The notes: generated by a model from the letters alone, not told the origin. DNA of 64,000 nt from Erysipelotrichaceae bacterium (GCA_017473335.1 JAFULN010000009.1:1-64000); one strand, 5' to 3'; shown: positions 47,150 to 57,541, counted from the stretch's first letter. A program made the numbers and translations.

Positions 47150-50100
47150 AATGGAGTGTAAATCAGCAGCGCGCTATTGAAACATTAGGTAAAAACGTTG
47201 TCGTCTCTGCCTCTGCAGGTGCTGGAAAAACAGCTGTATTAACTGCACGTCTAACAAAGCGCATCGTTGAAGATCATGTACCTGTTACTGCAATTCTAGC
47301 AATGACCTTTACAGAAGCTGCAGCTGCAGAAATGAAAAGCCGATTGTTTATGAGCCTATCAAAATCTGCCGAACAAGAAACAGACCCTCTACAAAAACAG
47401 TTTCTATTAGATCAGCTTGTTTTGTTAGGAAGCGCACATGTTTCTACCATTCACTCTTTCTGTCTTTCTGTCATTAAAGAGAATTACTTTATGATTCATC
47501 TTGATCCTAAGACAGCTTCTAACATTCTTAGTGATGATGAATGTCTTATGTTAAAACAGCAGGCATGGAATCAGTCTGTTGATGAATTCTATCAAAGTGA
47601 TAAAAATCGTTTTGAATCTTTAGCACATTATTTCAGTGGCCGCAGCGATGATGTCGATGCATTAAAAAACAGCGCAATGAAACTGGCTCAAATCTATTCT
47701 GAAACAGAAGACTTAGATTCATTGATAGGACAGTTCAAACAAAACATTCAGCCTGTTCGTACACTCAGTGAACTTTCTGAAAATCTATTAAGACTATTTA
47801 TGGATGCATGTCATGCACAGGCGCTCTGTATTGAAAATGCACTTGATGAAGCATTAGATATAATCAATAAGACTCATGCTGATGTCAGTGACTTTGAAAG
47901 TCATGTTCGACTACGCAAAGAAAAGCTTGCCCCATTAAAAGACGCATTGGATACAATGAACTACCGTGAAGTATATCGCATCATCCGTAACTGCTGTGAA
48001 ACACCACTGGGACGTGTCACAAAAGAAGAAGCATTAAAACCTGTTCGAAAGAAAATCATGGACCTGTGTAATGATGCAGCTGCCTTTTTAATTTCTGAAG
48101 ACCAGCTTATTCAATCCATCAATGATACTTCTCCTTATGCAGAAACTCTCATTGACTTAAGTTTGAGGATACATCACAACTACGCCATAGCCAAAGCACA
48201 AAAACAGGCTATGGACTTTGGCGATATGGAACAGTTTGCGCTTAAAATTCTGTTGGCAGATAATAAGCGAACCGCACGAAAAATACAGCGTCAGTTTGAA
48301 GATATCCTTGTTGATGAGTTCCAGGATACCAATGATGTACAAAACACAATCATTGAACTTATCAGCCGAGGCAACAACATCTTCCGTGTTGGTGATATTA
48401 AACAATCTATCTATCGTTTCCGAGGTGCACGTCCTCAGATTATGCGTGATCTGATTCATAGTGAAGATGGTTCACAGGAAATTATCTTCTTGTCTGAGAA
48501 CTATCGTTCCTGCAAAAGTATCGTTGAATTCAACAATTATCTATTCAACGTCTTAATGAATGTTCAAGGCCTCTCACAGGAATATACTTCCTTTGACTGG
48601 GTTTCTATTGGTACTGACTCACAGGATGACCACGATGAATATCCTGTTGAATTTCATGCGATATCACCCTCTGAAGAACTTAATGATGAAGAAGAAATGG
48701 GTGACCTGAAGGCAGACTATATCGCAAAAGAAATCCTGTCCATGAAAGAAAAGACCAAATTCAAAAAATGGTCAGACTATTGTGTTCTTGTACGTTCACA
48801 CGCAGTAAAAGATAAACTGCGTTACAGCTTTGATAAGGCTGGCATTCCTAACTCCATGGCTGTGAAATCAGGCTTCTATAAGTCAGTTTCCATTCAGGAA
48901 ATCATACAGTTTTTTAAACTGATACAAAACCCTAACGATGATCTTGCGATGGTCACTGTATTGACTTCTTCAATGTTCAAAATGGACTTTGAAACACTGT
49001 CAAAAATAAGAATTGAAAATAAGAATCGTTCTTATTATTTCTGTTTAGAGGCTTCAAATAACGACTTTATTCGACATTATCAAAATGTATGTCAGTGTTA
49101 TTATCAAGAAGGTTTATTTGCAGCATATCAGGCAATGCTGGATATCAATGACTTTTATTTCAATCAGTCTGTACAGGAAAAAACAAACTTAGATTTGTTT
49201 TGTGATCGTCTTTGTGACTTTGAATCGAAACATGGACCATCTCTCAACAAGTACCTTAGTTTCTTAAAAGAAGTTGAAAATCAGCCAACCTCTGAAGCCA
49301 TCTCTGCATCTAGTTTAGATGATGTTGTACGCATTATGAGTGTACATCAGTCTAAAGGTCTGCAATTTCCTGTCGTCTTTTTCTGGAGTACCTTTGGCAC
49401 ACGTATTATGGATAACACCGAAAAATGCATGATAGATAATATCCATGGTTTAGGTATGCAAAGCGTTCTTATGCCATATCGTATCAAACGTCCAACACTT
49501 CAAAGATTAGCACTGGAATATCGTAACTCTATCGAAGAGTTTGAAGAAAACATTCGTCTTCTTTATGTAGCGACAACTCGACCACAAACCAAACTAATTC
49601 TTGTAGATCAAGTCAAAGACACCTATACTACATCCCCTGTTAATCTTGCACTGATGTTTGCTAAGAAAGGATTCTCTGACTTGCTGCTTTCTGGCATGGA
49701 ACAGTTTGAACGCTATCATAGAATTCTTCCAATCATTGTTACACCACAAAAAGTGAATCTGTCTAAAACAGAAAAGAAATCAGATGAAACAATAATCCGC
49801 TGGGAAAAACAAGTTCAACAGACTTCTGTCATTACTCCTTCTTCTTTGGAAGTAAATGATATAGGGCCTTTGAATCTGAGTGGATATCGTGCATCCCTAA
49901 GAGGGACTCAGCTTCATGAACTGGTTGAGCATCTTCCAGCTGCACCATGGACTGCTTCACAGATAAAAGCTATCGCACCAGATATTTATCCATCTGATGT
50001 TGAACGTTTAATCAACCTTGGCAATCACCCACTCTTCCTATCTCTTCAACACAACCAAATTCATAAAGAATACAGTTTTATTCTAAGAGAAAACGGAAAC

Positions 50101-50319
50101 ATCACCCATGGGTTTATTGACTATCTGTCCGTCAGTGATGATACTGTCACACTAATTGACTTTAAGTCAGATCGTCACGTTGATGAACAAATCCTGATAG
50201 AACGTTATCACGATCAGATTTCTGCATATCACTATGCACTTTCTAAAATGTATCCTCATCATCAAATTCTTGCATACATCTATAGTTTTGAATTAAATCA
50301 AATGATTGAAATGAGATGA
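47146..50319 (+). CDS. addA: AddA helicase-nuclease subunit
   Basis: 1,057 residues. UvrD-type motifs: Walker A SASAGAGKTAVL (~21-32), DFGDMEQFALK, Walker B ILVDEFQDTN, VGDIKQSIYRFRGA, and IMSVHQSKGLQFPVVF; the C-terminal RecB-like nuclease has FIDYLS and LIDFKSD. RBS AAGGAGGTGA is inside addB. A full-length, intact motor and nuclease. Confidence 0.95.
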   Translation: MKWSVNQQRAIETLGKNVVVSASAGAGKTAVLTARLTKRIVEDHVPVTAILAMTFTEAAAAEMKSRLFMSLSKSAEQETDPLQKQFLLDQLVLLGSAHVSTIHSFCLSVIKENYFMIHLDPKTASNILSDDECLMLKQQAWNQSVDEFYQSDKNRFESLAHYFSGRSDDVDALKNSAMKLAQIYSETEDLDSLIGQFKQNIQPVRTLSELSENLLRLFMDACHAQALCIENALDEALDIINKTHADVSDFESHVRLRKEKLAPLKDALDTMNYREVYRIIRNCCETPLGRVTKEEALKPVRKKIMDLCNDAAAFLISEDQLIQSINDTSPYAETLIDLSLRIHHNYAIAKAQKQAMDFGDMEQFALKILLADNKRTARKIQRQFEDILVDEFQDTNDVQNTIIELISRGNNIFRVGDIKQSIYRFRGARPQIMRDLIHSEDGSQEIIFLSENYRSCKSIVEFNNYLFNVLMNVQGLSQEYTSFDWVSIGTDSQDDHDEYPVEFHAISPSEELNDEEEMGDLKADYIAKEILSMKEKTKFKKWSDYCVLVRSHAVKDKLRYSFDKAGIPNSMAVKSGFYKSVSIQEIIQFFKLIQNPNDDLAMVTVLTSSMFKMDFETLSKIRIENKNRSYYFCLEASNNDFIRHYQNVCQCYYQEGLFAAYQAMLDINDFYFNQSVQEKTNLDLFCDRLCDFESKHGPSLNKYLSFLKEVENQPTSEAISASSLDDVVRIMSVHQSKGLQFPVVFFWSTFGTRIMDNTEKCMIDNIHGLGMQSVLMPYRIKRPTLQRLALEYRNSIEEFEENIRLLYVATTRPQTKLILVDQVKDTYTTSPVNLALMFAKKGFSDLLLSGMEQFERYHRILPIIVTPQKVNLSKTEKKSDETIIRWEKQVQQTSVITPSSLEVNDIGPLNLSGYRASLRGTQLHELVEHLPAAPWTASQIKAIAPDIYPSDVERLINLGNHPLFLSLQHNQIHKEYSFILRENGNITHGFIDYLSVSDDTVTLIDFKSDRHVDEQILIERYHDQISAYHYALSKMYPHHQILAYIYSFELNQMIEMR

Positions 50320-50342
50320 GTTGAAAACAACTCACCTTTTTT
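50317..50342 (+). terminator. Terminator of addBA
   Basis: TGAGTTG (overlapping the addA stop), AAAA loop, CAACTCA, then TTTTTT. Confidence 0.85.
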
Positions 50343-50417
50343 CAGAAAACACTTTCATTTTGTTTCATTTTCATATAAACTATTCCTATGAGTCAATTTT
50401 AAAAGGAGCTGATCATT

Positions 50418-51806
50418 ATGAATGAAGCGTTGAATCATCTTGCAGACCAAATCTGGTCTTATGCAGAAACTGGTTTTTTAGAAACAAAGTCATGTGATGC
50501 GATGTGTGAATATCTTGAACAGGAAGGATTCGAAGTCACAAAAGGAATCGCAGATATGGCAACTGCCTATAAAGGAGTCTGGGGACATGGAAAACCAGTC
50601 ATTACTTTCTTAGGTGAATATGATGCATTGTTTGGGATGAGTCAAAAGGCTGATATTACTGAATATGCCCCTCGCACTTCAAATGAAGATCCAGGACATG
50701 GATGTGGCCATCATTTGTTAGGTGTCGGGTCGATTGCTGCCGCAATTGAATATCGCAATTATCTAAGAGACAATCATCTTGAAGGTACAGTAGAAATACT
50801 CGGATGTCCTGCAGAAGAATCAGGAAGCGGCAAGGCTTATCTGGCAAGAGATGGATATCTCTCTAATACAGATATCGCATTGTCATGGCATCCAGGTCAA
50901 TTCAATCAGGTTAGTACGGGTTCTTCACAAAGCTGTATTAGTGTCAACTTTAGATTCCATGGTGTTTCTTCTCATGCAGCAGGATCACCCCATTTAGGAC
51001 GTTCTGCACTTGATGCATGTGAACTCATGAACGTTGGTGTCAACTATCTTAGAGAACACATGGAATCTACAGACCGTGTACATTATGCCTATTTAAATGT
51101 TGGTGGAAAAGCACCAAATGTTGTACAGTCTGAAGCTGAACTGAAGTATTTCATCCGTTCTACAACAAATCCTAAAGCAGTAAAATTATATGAACGTGTC
51201 ATTAATATCGCCAAAGGTGCTGCACTAATGACTGAAACAAAGCTAGATGTCTTATTTGATGAAGGATTAAGTAACACTGTACCTAATTTTGTACTTGAAA
51301 ATGTACTTTCTGAAGCATTTATGAAAGTGCCTGCACCAGAATATACCGATGCAGAACTCGCTTATGCAAAGTCATTTAAAGACACATACCCTCAAGAAAA
51401 CATCGGTGTTCCACACCGCGCAAAACATCCTGAACTTATGAAAGAAATCATTAAAAATGAAGCTCTTCATACAGGATTTATGGAATCTGATCACAGTGAA
51501 GAATGTGGCATGGGCTCAACAGATGTTGGCGATATTTCCTGGGTTGTACCAACAGGACAAATCAACACTGCATGTTTCGCAATTGGCGCAGGTGCTCACA
51601 GCTGGCAGTGGGTTGCCCAGGGAACTTCATCAATCGCCCATAAAGGACTGGAATATGCTGGACATATTCTTGCACAGGCTGCAATTGAACTGCACTCTCA
51701 TCCAGAACTGATTGAACAAGCTAAGGCTGAACACAAACAGCGTCTTGGTGATGATGTTTATGAATGCCTGATTCCAAAAGATGTAAAACCACATATCATC
51801 GATTAA
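50418..51806 (+). CDS. M20-family amidohydrolase (AbgB-like)
   Basis: 462 residues. GHGCGHHLLGVGS and ILGCPAEESGSGK carry metal ligands; the dimerisation domain holds VNFRFHGVSSHAAGSPHLGR. Length and sequence fit the p-aminobenzoyl-glutamate/indole-acyl amidohydrolase group. Substrate not certain. RBS AAAGGAGC. Confidence 0.88.
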   Translation: MNEALNHLADQIWSYAETGFLETKSCDAMCEYLEQEGFEVTKGIADMATAYKGVWGHGKPVITFLGEYDALFGMSQKADITEYAPRTSNEDPGHGCGHHLLGVGSIAAAIEYRNYLRDNHLEGTVEILGCPAEESGSGKAYLARDGYLSNTDIALSWHPGQFNQVSTGSSQSCISVNFRFHGVSSHAAGSPHLGRSALDACELMNVGVNYLREHMESTDRVHYAYLNVGGKAPNVVQSEAELKYFIRSTTNPKAVKLYERVINIAKGAALMTETKLDVLFDEGLSNTVPNFVLENVLSEAFMKVPAPEYTDAELAYAKSFKDTYPQENIGVPHRAKHPELMKEIIKNEALHTGFMESDHSEECGMGSTDVGDISWVVPTGQINTACFAIGAGAHSWQWVAQGTSSIAHKGLEYAGHILAQAAIELHSHPELIEQAKAEHKQRLGDDVYECLIPKDVKPHIID

Positions 51807-51829
51807 AAAAGTGCCTTTCGGCACTTTTT
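51806..51829. terminator. Bidirectional terminator
   Basis: AAAAAGTGCC, TTTC, GGCACTTTTT between convergent genes. Confidence 0.9.
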
Positions 51830-51830
51830 G

Positions 51831-52349
51831 TTATCCTCTTCTTTCCCTTTCAATTTCCAAATACATATCAACGTAAATTTTGTGTACAAAGGAAATAATT
51901 GTTTTTCTTAATACAGTTTTAGCTGCAGACTGTGTGACACCAATCTCTTCCATTTCATCTTTAAGTCCAAAGACATATGCACCCACATTCGCGATTTCAC
52001 GTCTTAAATATTCATAAGCCACATGATCTTCATACACTTCTTCATGCATCTGAAACATCAGACGAATATTATCTAAAGACAGTACACTTTTCGCAACAAC
52101 GAGAAAAATCAAACGCACAATATGTTCACGATAATAGCGTTTCTTAATGGACTTAGACACAACCCCCTGCTTCACATAGTTACTGATCATAGATCCTGTA
52201 ATTTCCATTCCAGGAACATGACTAAAACAATCATTGATGTACTGGACAGTCTGTTCAAGATACAGTCCAACATCAGGGATCATTTCATATGCGGGCAGAT
52301 TAAATTTCTCTAATTTTTCTGCAATTTTTTCTGTTACTTCGTTTCTCAT
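51831..52349 (-). CDS. DUF1836 protein, likely MerR-like DNA-binding
   Basis: 172 residues. The N-terminal part (EITGSMISNYVKQGVV, KKRYYREHIVRLIFL) reads as a MerR-like HTH typical of DUF1836, followed by a helical C-terminal region. Family function unknown, probably transcriptional. Divergent from degV. Confidence 0.8.
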   Translation of the reverse strand: MRNEVTEKIAEKLEKFNLPAYEMIPDVGLYLEQTVQYINDCFSHVPGMEITGSMISNYVKQGVVSKSIKKRYYREHIVRLIFLVVAKSVLSLDNIRLMFQMHEEVYEDHVAYEYLRREIANVGAYVFGLKDEMEEIGVTQSAAKTVLRKTIISFVHKIYVDMYLEIERERRG

Positions 52350-52411
52350 ATCTTTATTCTAATGAACCAACAAGTGTTCGTCAAGTTATCTTGTAAGGGT
52401 TTTGATTATCT

Positions 52412-52440
52412 CTTGACATACTTTTTATAATTAGTTATAT
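52412..52440 (+). promoter_or_regulatory. Promoter of degV
   Basis: TTGACA (52412-52417), 17-base spacer, TATATT (52435-52440), then RBS AGAGGT before ATG 52477. Confidence 0.65.
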
Positions 52441-52476
52441 TGTTTTATATAATTACGATTTACAAGAGGTAATCCT

Positions 52477-53304
52477 ATGAAATTTAAAATTGTTGCGGAT
52501 TCTGCATCTAACGTCTATGAACTTGAAAACACGAACTATCAGTCAGTTCCATTAAAAATTATTACTGATAAAGAATACGTTGATGACAAACATCTGAATG
52601 TTTTTCAGATGGCCATGGACATCAAAGCCTACAAAGGAAAAAGCGGAACATCTTGCCCAAACAGTGCTGAATGGCTTGAAGCATTTCAAGATGCTGAATA
52701 TATCTTTGGTGTTGCGATTACATCAAGACTTTCAGGTTCCTATAACTCTGCAGTAATGGCTGCAAAAGAATATACTGAAGCACACCCTGAACGCAAAGTA
52801 CATATTGTTGATTCTCTTTCAACAGGACCACATATGAAAATGATTGTTGAAAAACTCGTTGATCTCATTAACAGTGGGGATTCTTTTGAAGAAATCAAAA
52901 ATCAGATTGAAGAATATACCTCAAGAACACACCTCGTATTCTCACTTCAGTCAGTAGATAACCTAGCCAGAAATGGACGTGTTAACCCTGCAGTTGCCAT
53001 GGCAGTCAATGCATTAGGCATCCGCATTGTAGGTGAAGCTTTTGATGGACAGCTAGCTCAAAGAAATAAATGTCGTGGTGAAAAGAAAGCTCTTCAAGTA
53101 CTTTTCAACAACATGAAAGAAATGGGATATAAAGGTGGACGCGTATCCATTGGACACAACTTCAATGAAAAAGGAGCTGAGACTTTAAAAGAACTGATTC
53201 TCTCTGAATTCCCTCAGTGCAATATTGAAATCAATGTAAATCATGGGCTAAACTGTTTTTATGCAGAACTCGGTGGAATCTTAGTAGGATTTGAAGCTTT
53301 CTAA
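52477..53304 (+). CDS. DegV-family fatty-acid-binding protein
   Basis: 275 residues. KIVADSASNVYEL at the start, the GTSCPNSAEW motif and ITSRLSGSYNSA are those of DegV proteins (FakB-like), which hold a fatty acid for phosphorylation by FakA. Cytosolic. The fakA partner is not in the window. Confidence 0.9.
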   Translation: MKFKIVADSASNVYELENTNYQSVPLKIITDKEYVDDKHLNVFQMAMDIKAYKGKSGTSCPNSAEWLEAFQDAEYIFGVAITSRLSGSYNSAVMAAKEYTEAHPERKVHIVDSLSTGPHMKMIVEKLVDLINSGDSFEEIKNQIEEYTSRTHLVFSLQSVDNLARNGRVNPAVAMAVNALGIRIVGEAFDGQLAQRNKCRGEKKALQVLFNNMKEMGYKGGRVSIGHNFNEKGAETLKELILSEFPQCNIEINVNHGLNCFYAELGGILVGFEAF

Positions 53305-53306
53305 AG

Positions 53307-53333
53307 AAAAGGTGATCAAACGATCACCTTTTT
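53307..53333. terminator. Bidirectional terminator
   Basis: AAAAGGTGATC, AAAC, GATCACCTTTTT between degV and the symporter gene. Confidence 0.9.
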
Positions 53334-54696
53334 AGTTAAGTTCAACATCTCTTTCATCAAGTCGAGATTCATGTAAGTAATATTTGGTTTCTTTGACAAT
53401 CAGCTTGCTTAATAGTAAAACCGCAATCAAATTAGGTATTGCCATCAGTGCATTCAAAGCATCTGATATTTTCCAGACTAAACTTAAGTTTGCTACAGCA
53501 CCAACAAATGTAACGATAACCCAGAGAACCTTATATGGTACTGCTGATTTTTCCCCGAACAAATAAACCATGCATCTTTCTCCATAATAATTCCACCCTA
53601 ATATTGTAGAGAATGCAAATGTAATAACTCCAAATACAAGTAATGGCGTTCCGATAACAGGAATTTGAGCAAAGGCGAGTGAAGCCAGTTGTCCTCCATC
53701 TAATCCAACACTGGTAATTGCATCGTTAGCAACAACACTAGAACATAATACCAGACCTGTCATCAAACACACAATAACAGTATCCCAGAATACACCTGTG
53801 GAACTGATTAGTGCAGTACGAACTGAGTTTCTAGTTTGTGATGCGGCTGCGACAATTGGAGCTGACCCCATACCAGATTCATTAGAAAACAATCCTCTGG
53901 CAATCCCATAACGAGCAGCCACCATGAGTGTTGATCCAACAAAACCACCGAACGCAGCTCTTGGTGTAAATGCACTTGATATAATTAAAGAAACAGTTTC
54001 CCCCAAGTATGCTCGATTATAATACAAAATGTAACCACAGCCTAAAAAATAAAACAATGACATAAATGGCACAAGCAATTCACAAACTTTTGAAATAGAC
54101 CTTATTCCACCAAGTACCACCAGTGCAGTTAATGCAGCAATCACAATTCCAGATATCATCACAGGAACCTGATAATTGTTTTTTAAAATATCGGCAATCG
54201 CATTTGACTGAACTCCGCATCCTATTCCAAAGGAACACAACCCTGCAATCACTGCAAAAGCAATTCCCAATGATTTTAAATTTAGATGTTCCAAAGCAGT
54301 CATAGCTCCTCCAATGTATGAGCCATCTGGCATTTTCTTTCTATATTTGATTGCGATTAAGCTTTCTGCATATTTTGTGGCAATTCCAAACACTCCAACA
54401 ATCCAAGTCCAGAAAACAGCTCCAGGTCCTCCTGACACAATTGCTGTGGCAACACCAATAATATTACCGGTTCCTATTGTAGATGCTAAGGCAGTAGCTA
54501 ATGCACCAAAAGGTGTAATGTCACCTTCTGCATCAGGATCTTTTGACACAGATAATCGGATTCCTTTAAAAATATACTTTTGCATAAAGCCTGTTTTCCA
54601 AGTCATCCATACATGAGTTCCTGTCAATAAAATAATCATTGGTGGACCCCAAAGAATATCATTTATTCCATCTATTAAAGTTACTAGAAAATCCAT
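53332..54696 (-). CDS. Sodium:alanine symporter (AGCS family)
   Basis: 454 residues, about eleven membrane helices. The segments GNIIGVATAIVSGGPGAVFW, FSNESGMGSAPIVAAA and GWNYYGERC are hallmark AGCS motifs. Imports alanine or glycine with Na+. A 26-bp palindrome lies 114 bases upstream, and the minus-strand -10 looks like an extended TGGTATGAT. Confidence 0.92.
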   Translation of the reverse strand: MDFLVTLIDGINDILWGPPMIILLTGTHVWMTWKTGFMQKYIFKGIRLSVSKDPDAEGDITPFGALATALASTIGTGNIIGVATAIVSGGPGAVFWTWIVGVFGIATKYAESLIAIKYRKKMPDGSYIGGAMTALEHLNLKSLGIAFAVIAGLCSFGIGCGVQSNAIADILKNNYQVPVMISGIVIAALTALVVLGGIRSISKVCELLVPFMSLFYFLGCGYILYYNRAYLGETVSLIISSAFTPRAAFGGFVGSTLMVAARYGIARGLFSNESGMGSAPIVAAASQTRNSVRTALISSTGVFWDTVIVCLMTGLVLCSSVVANDAITSVGLDGGQLASLAFAQIPVIGTPLLVFGVITFAFSTILGWNYYGERCMVYLFGEKSAVPYKVLWVIVTFVGAVANLSLVWKISDALNALMAIPNLIAVLLLSKLIVKETKYYLHESRLDERDVELN

Positions 54697-54809
54697 AACT
54701 CTCTCCCTTATCGTTTGTTTATATCATACCACATCCTCTTTAAATCCTTGTTCATTTTTCTTTTGAAATTTAGCATATATTTATTATTTTATCTGTAATT
54801 CACCTATAA

Positions 54810-54835
54810 TTTGGGAAATATTAATATTTCCCAAA
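54810..54835. promoter_or_regulatory. Perfect 26-bp palindrome, likely operator
   Basis: TTTGGGAAATATT followed directly by its reverse complement AATATTTCCCAAA. Too symmetric for a terminator (no loop), so better read as the binding site of a dimeric regulator controlling the symporter. Confidence 0.6.
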
Positions 54836-54932
54836 CATATTTTAATAGCTATTTATTAATTTTAATCTATTCCAATTGTTTTTCACTTAACAACTAAACA
54901 TTATATTTAAAGGTATTTATAGATTTTATAAT

Positions 54933-54945
54933 AACGATTATCATT
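54933..54945. promoter_or_regulatory. Fur-box-like site
   Basis: AACGATTATCATT, one mismatch from a perfect core palindrome. The surrounding TTATAATAACGATTATCA is shared exactly with the site at 62687. Confidence 0.4.
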
Positions 54946-54966
54946 ACAGAACAATATCTTAAAGAA

Positions 54967-55010
54967 AAAGTGAACCTCCTAAAGTTGGTCCAACTTTAAG
55001 GGTTCACTTC
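54967..55010 (-). terminator. Terminator of the prs operon
   Basis: AAGTGAACC and GGTTCACTT outer arms, AAAGTTGG/CCAACTTT inner arms; T-run on the minus strand. Confidence 0.85.
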
Positions 55011-55029
55011 AATATGGCTCTTTTTTGCT

Positions 55030-55986
55030 TTAGTCGTTGAATAGATCGTAAACTTCAGATACAGGTGAATGTGTCTTGATAGCTTCGATTGTCTTTGCCA
55101 GCATATATCCTACAGACAGTACTGTAATTTTTGGACATGCTTTGCGTTTTTCTTCAGACAATGCAATAGTGTTTGTGATAACAAATTCCTTGATAGGAGC
55201 ATTGTTCAAACGTTCTACTGCAGGACCAGACAACAGCCCATGGCTCACTGCACAGTAAATATCCTTAGCCCCTTTGTCCTTCAGAATCTTAATTCCTGCA
55301 ACAAGGCTTCCTGCTGTATCGCACATATCATCAATGATGATAACATCCTTGCCTTCAACATCCCCAATGATATTCATTGCTTCAGCCACATTTGGTTTAG
55401 GTCTTCTCTTATCAATGATAGCCATAGGTGCATTCAGAAGATCTGCCAGATTACGAGCGCGAGTAGTTCCGCCATGGTCAGGAGACACAACAACGATATC
55501 ATCCAAATTTTTAGAACGGAAATACTGTCCAATCAAAGAGATTGCGCTCAGATTGTCAATTGGAATATTGAAGAATCCCTGAATCTGTGTAGCATGCAAA
55601 TCAACTGTAACAACACGGTCTGCGCCAGCACTTTCCAAAAGATTAGCTACCAGCTTTGCTGTGATTGGCTGACGAGCACGAGCCTTACGGTCCTGTCGTG
55701 CATAGCCAAAGTATGGTGTAACAACAGTAATTTCACCTGCACTTGCACGACGGCAAGCATCCAGACAAATCAATACTTCCATCAAAGTTTCTGATACTGG
55801 AGCACATGTTGACTGAATAATGAAGACTGAACGTCCACGTACAGTTTCTTCAGGCTCAATCAGAATTTCACCATCCGCAAAATGACGGACAGCGCATTTA
55901 CCCACAGGCAGATTCAGATATTCACAGATTTCTTTAGTTAGTTCTACGCTGGATGTGAGTGAAAAAATTACAGTTTCTTTCATCAT
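55030..55986 (-). CDS. prs: Ribose-phosphate pyrophosphokinase
   Basis: 318 residues. RQDRKARARQPITAKLVA, VSPDHGGTTRARNLA and VIIIDDMCDTAGSL (PRPP loop) are all present. Makes PRPP from ribose-5-phosphate and ATP for purine, pyrimidine, His and NAD synthesis. 21 bases downstream of glmU, as in Bacillus. Confidence 0.95.
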   Translation of the reverse strand: MMKETVIFSLTSSVELTKEICEYLNLPVGKCAVRHFADGEILIEPEETVRGRSVFIIQSTCAPVSETLMEVLICLDACRRASAGEITVVTPYFGYARQDRKARARQPITAKLVANLLESAGADRVVTVDLHATQIQGFFNIPIDNLSAISLIGQYFRSKNLDDIVVVSPDHGGTTRARNLADLLNAPMAIIDKRRPKPNVAEAMNIIGDVEGKDVIIIDDMCDTAGSLVAGIKILKDKGAKDIYCAVSHGLLSGPAVERLNNAPIKEFVITNTIALSEEKRKACPKITVLSVGYMLAKTIEAIKTHSPVSEVYDLFND

Positions 55987-56007
55987 ATTTAGTTTTCCCC
56001 CTGATAT

Positions 56008-57378
56008 TTATTTGTTTCCGCGTACCTTATCTAGGTATGCTTTTCCATATCCTTCTTTATTAATTTGTCTTGCACGAGCAATCGCCATGTCTTCATCATC
56101 AACATTGTCTGTGATTGTACTTCCGCAAGCCACAAAGCTGTTTTCACCAACAGTAACAGGTGCAATCAAATTTGAATTAGAGCCGATAAATGCACCATCT
56201 TTTACTGTCGTATGCCACTTGTTTTTACCATCATAGTTTACAGTCACTACACCGCATCCAATATTGACATGACTGCCAATCTCACAATCTCCCAAATATG
56301 TTAGATGTGCACAACGGCTGTCATAGCCCATATGATTGTTTTTAAATTCCACAAAGTTTCCAACACGATTTTTAGACTCTACCAATGAATGCCCGCGAAT
56401 ATGTGCAAATGGACCTACTGTGATTTCATCTTTCAGTTCACTGTCAATAATTCTTGAAGCATCAATTGTACAGTTCTTTCCAATAACCGCATTTTCAAGC
56501 CAGCAGTTAGGCATGATTGTAGAACCATCTCCAATATATGTCTTTCCTGTTAGAGTAATGTTTGGATAAAGCGTAACATCATGCCCAAATGTAACATCAC
56601 TTCCAACATATGTCACATCTGGATTTACAAAAGTAACACCCTCTCTCATCCATTTCTCATTGATACGAGATCTCATCCATTTATCTGCCAAAGATAGTTC
56701 GTAACAGTCATTAACTCCTGCAACTTCATCATTGTTTTTCGCAATCGTTGCCTTAACAGTCAGACCATTTCGATTAAAAATCTCAACCAGATCTGTAATG
56801 TAGTATTCCTTCTGTGCATTGTTGTTTTCAATGTCTTTTAAATGCTTAAACAATTTCTTGTTGTTGAAACAGTAAATACCTGTGTTAATTTCACGGATTG
56901 CCTTTTCTTCATCAGTTGCGTCTTTGAATTCAACGATACGATCAATCGTTCCATCTTCCTTGCGTACGATGCGTCCATAAGATCTTGCATCTTCAACGAC
57001 AGCACTAAGCACTACCATATCCGCAGATTCACATTCTTTCAACAGCTGTTCAAGTGTTTCACTTTGTATGCACGGACAGTCACCATTGACAACCAAAGTC
57101 AGTCCATCTTCTTCCTCAAGTTGTCGTGCCTGCATTACTGCATGACCTGTACCCATCTGAGGCATCTGCAGCGCAAATTCACATTGGCCCTGCATCGCTT
57201 CTTCAATGATTTCATGTCCATAGCCGACAACGGTTACAATTCTTTCTACTGAGGCTTTTTTACACTGATCAATGATATGCGCAATCATTGGCTTTCCGCA
57301 TACTTGATGCATAACCTTTGGCAAGTCAGAATGCATACGCGTTCCTTTACCTGCAGCCATTAATATTGCTGATTTCAT
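56008..57378 (-). CDS. glmU: Bifunctional GlmU (UDP-GlcNAc synthesis)
   Basis: 456 residues. N-terminal uridyltransferase (MAAGKGTRMHSDLPKVMH), C-terminal left-handed beta-helix acetyltransferase with hexapeptide repeats and YLGDCEIGSHVNIGCG. Converts glucosamine-1-phosphate to UDP-GlcNAc for peptidoglycan. Confidence 0.96.
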   Translation of the reverse strand: MKSAILMAAGKGTRMHSDLPKVMHQVCGKPMIAHIIDQCKKASVERIVTVVGYGHEIIEEAMQGQCEFALQMPQMGTGHAVMQARQLEEEDGLTLVVNGDCPCIQSETLEQLLKECESADMVVLSAVVEDARSYGRIVRKEDGTIDRIVEFKDATDEEKAIREINTGIYCFNNKKLFKHLKDIENNNAQKEYYITDLVEIFNRNGLTVKATIAKNNDEVAGVNDCYELSLADKWMRSRINEKWMREGVTFVNPDVTYVGSDVTFGHDVTLYPNITLTGKTYIGDGSTIMPNCWLENAVIGKNCTIDASRIIDSELKDEITVGPFAHIRGHSLVESKNRVGNFVEFKNNHMGYDSRCAHLTYLGDCEIGSHVNIGCGVVTVNYDGKNKWHTTVKDGAFIGSNSNLIAPVTVGENSFVACGSTITDNVDDEDMAIARARQINKEGYGKAYLDKVRGNK

Positions 57379-57516
57379 TCCTTAGTCCTCCACGTTAATA
57401 TTTTACTCAAATTCCTCTCATAAAAAAAGTCTTTTATATGCTTTTTCATTGTTTTTTGTTACACTGATATTTTTCCCTACTCTGTAAAACGACACATAAT
57501 CATTTCAAGCATTCAA

Positions 57517-57541
57517 AAAAAGGAACTTTTTACAGTTCCTT
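57517..57541 (-). terminator. Terminator of ispE
   Basis: AAGGAACT and AGTTCCTT arms overlapping the ispE stop; T-run on the minus strand. It separates glmU-prs from the upstream genes. Confidence 0.8.

Larger units (their letters stand above)
54697..54966. other. 270-bp gap upstream of the symporter gene
   Basis: Contains the symporter promoter region, a perfect 26-bp palindrome (54810-54835) and a Fur-box-like site (54933-54945). No gene seen. Confidence 0.5.

Noticed and set aside
55069-55794. Long plus-strand open frame opposite prs (241 codons)
   Set aside because: Mirror image of a highly conserved gene with no RBS and an implausible Cys/Ser-rich composition. Similar antisense frames opposite the adhesin, glmU and pyrG were rejected for the same reason.
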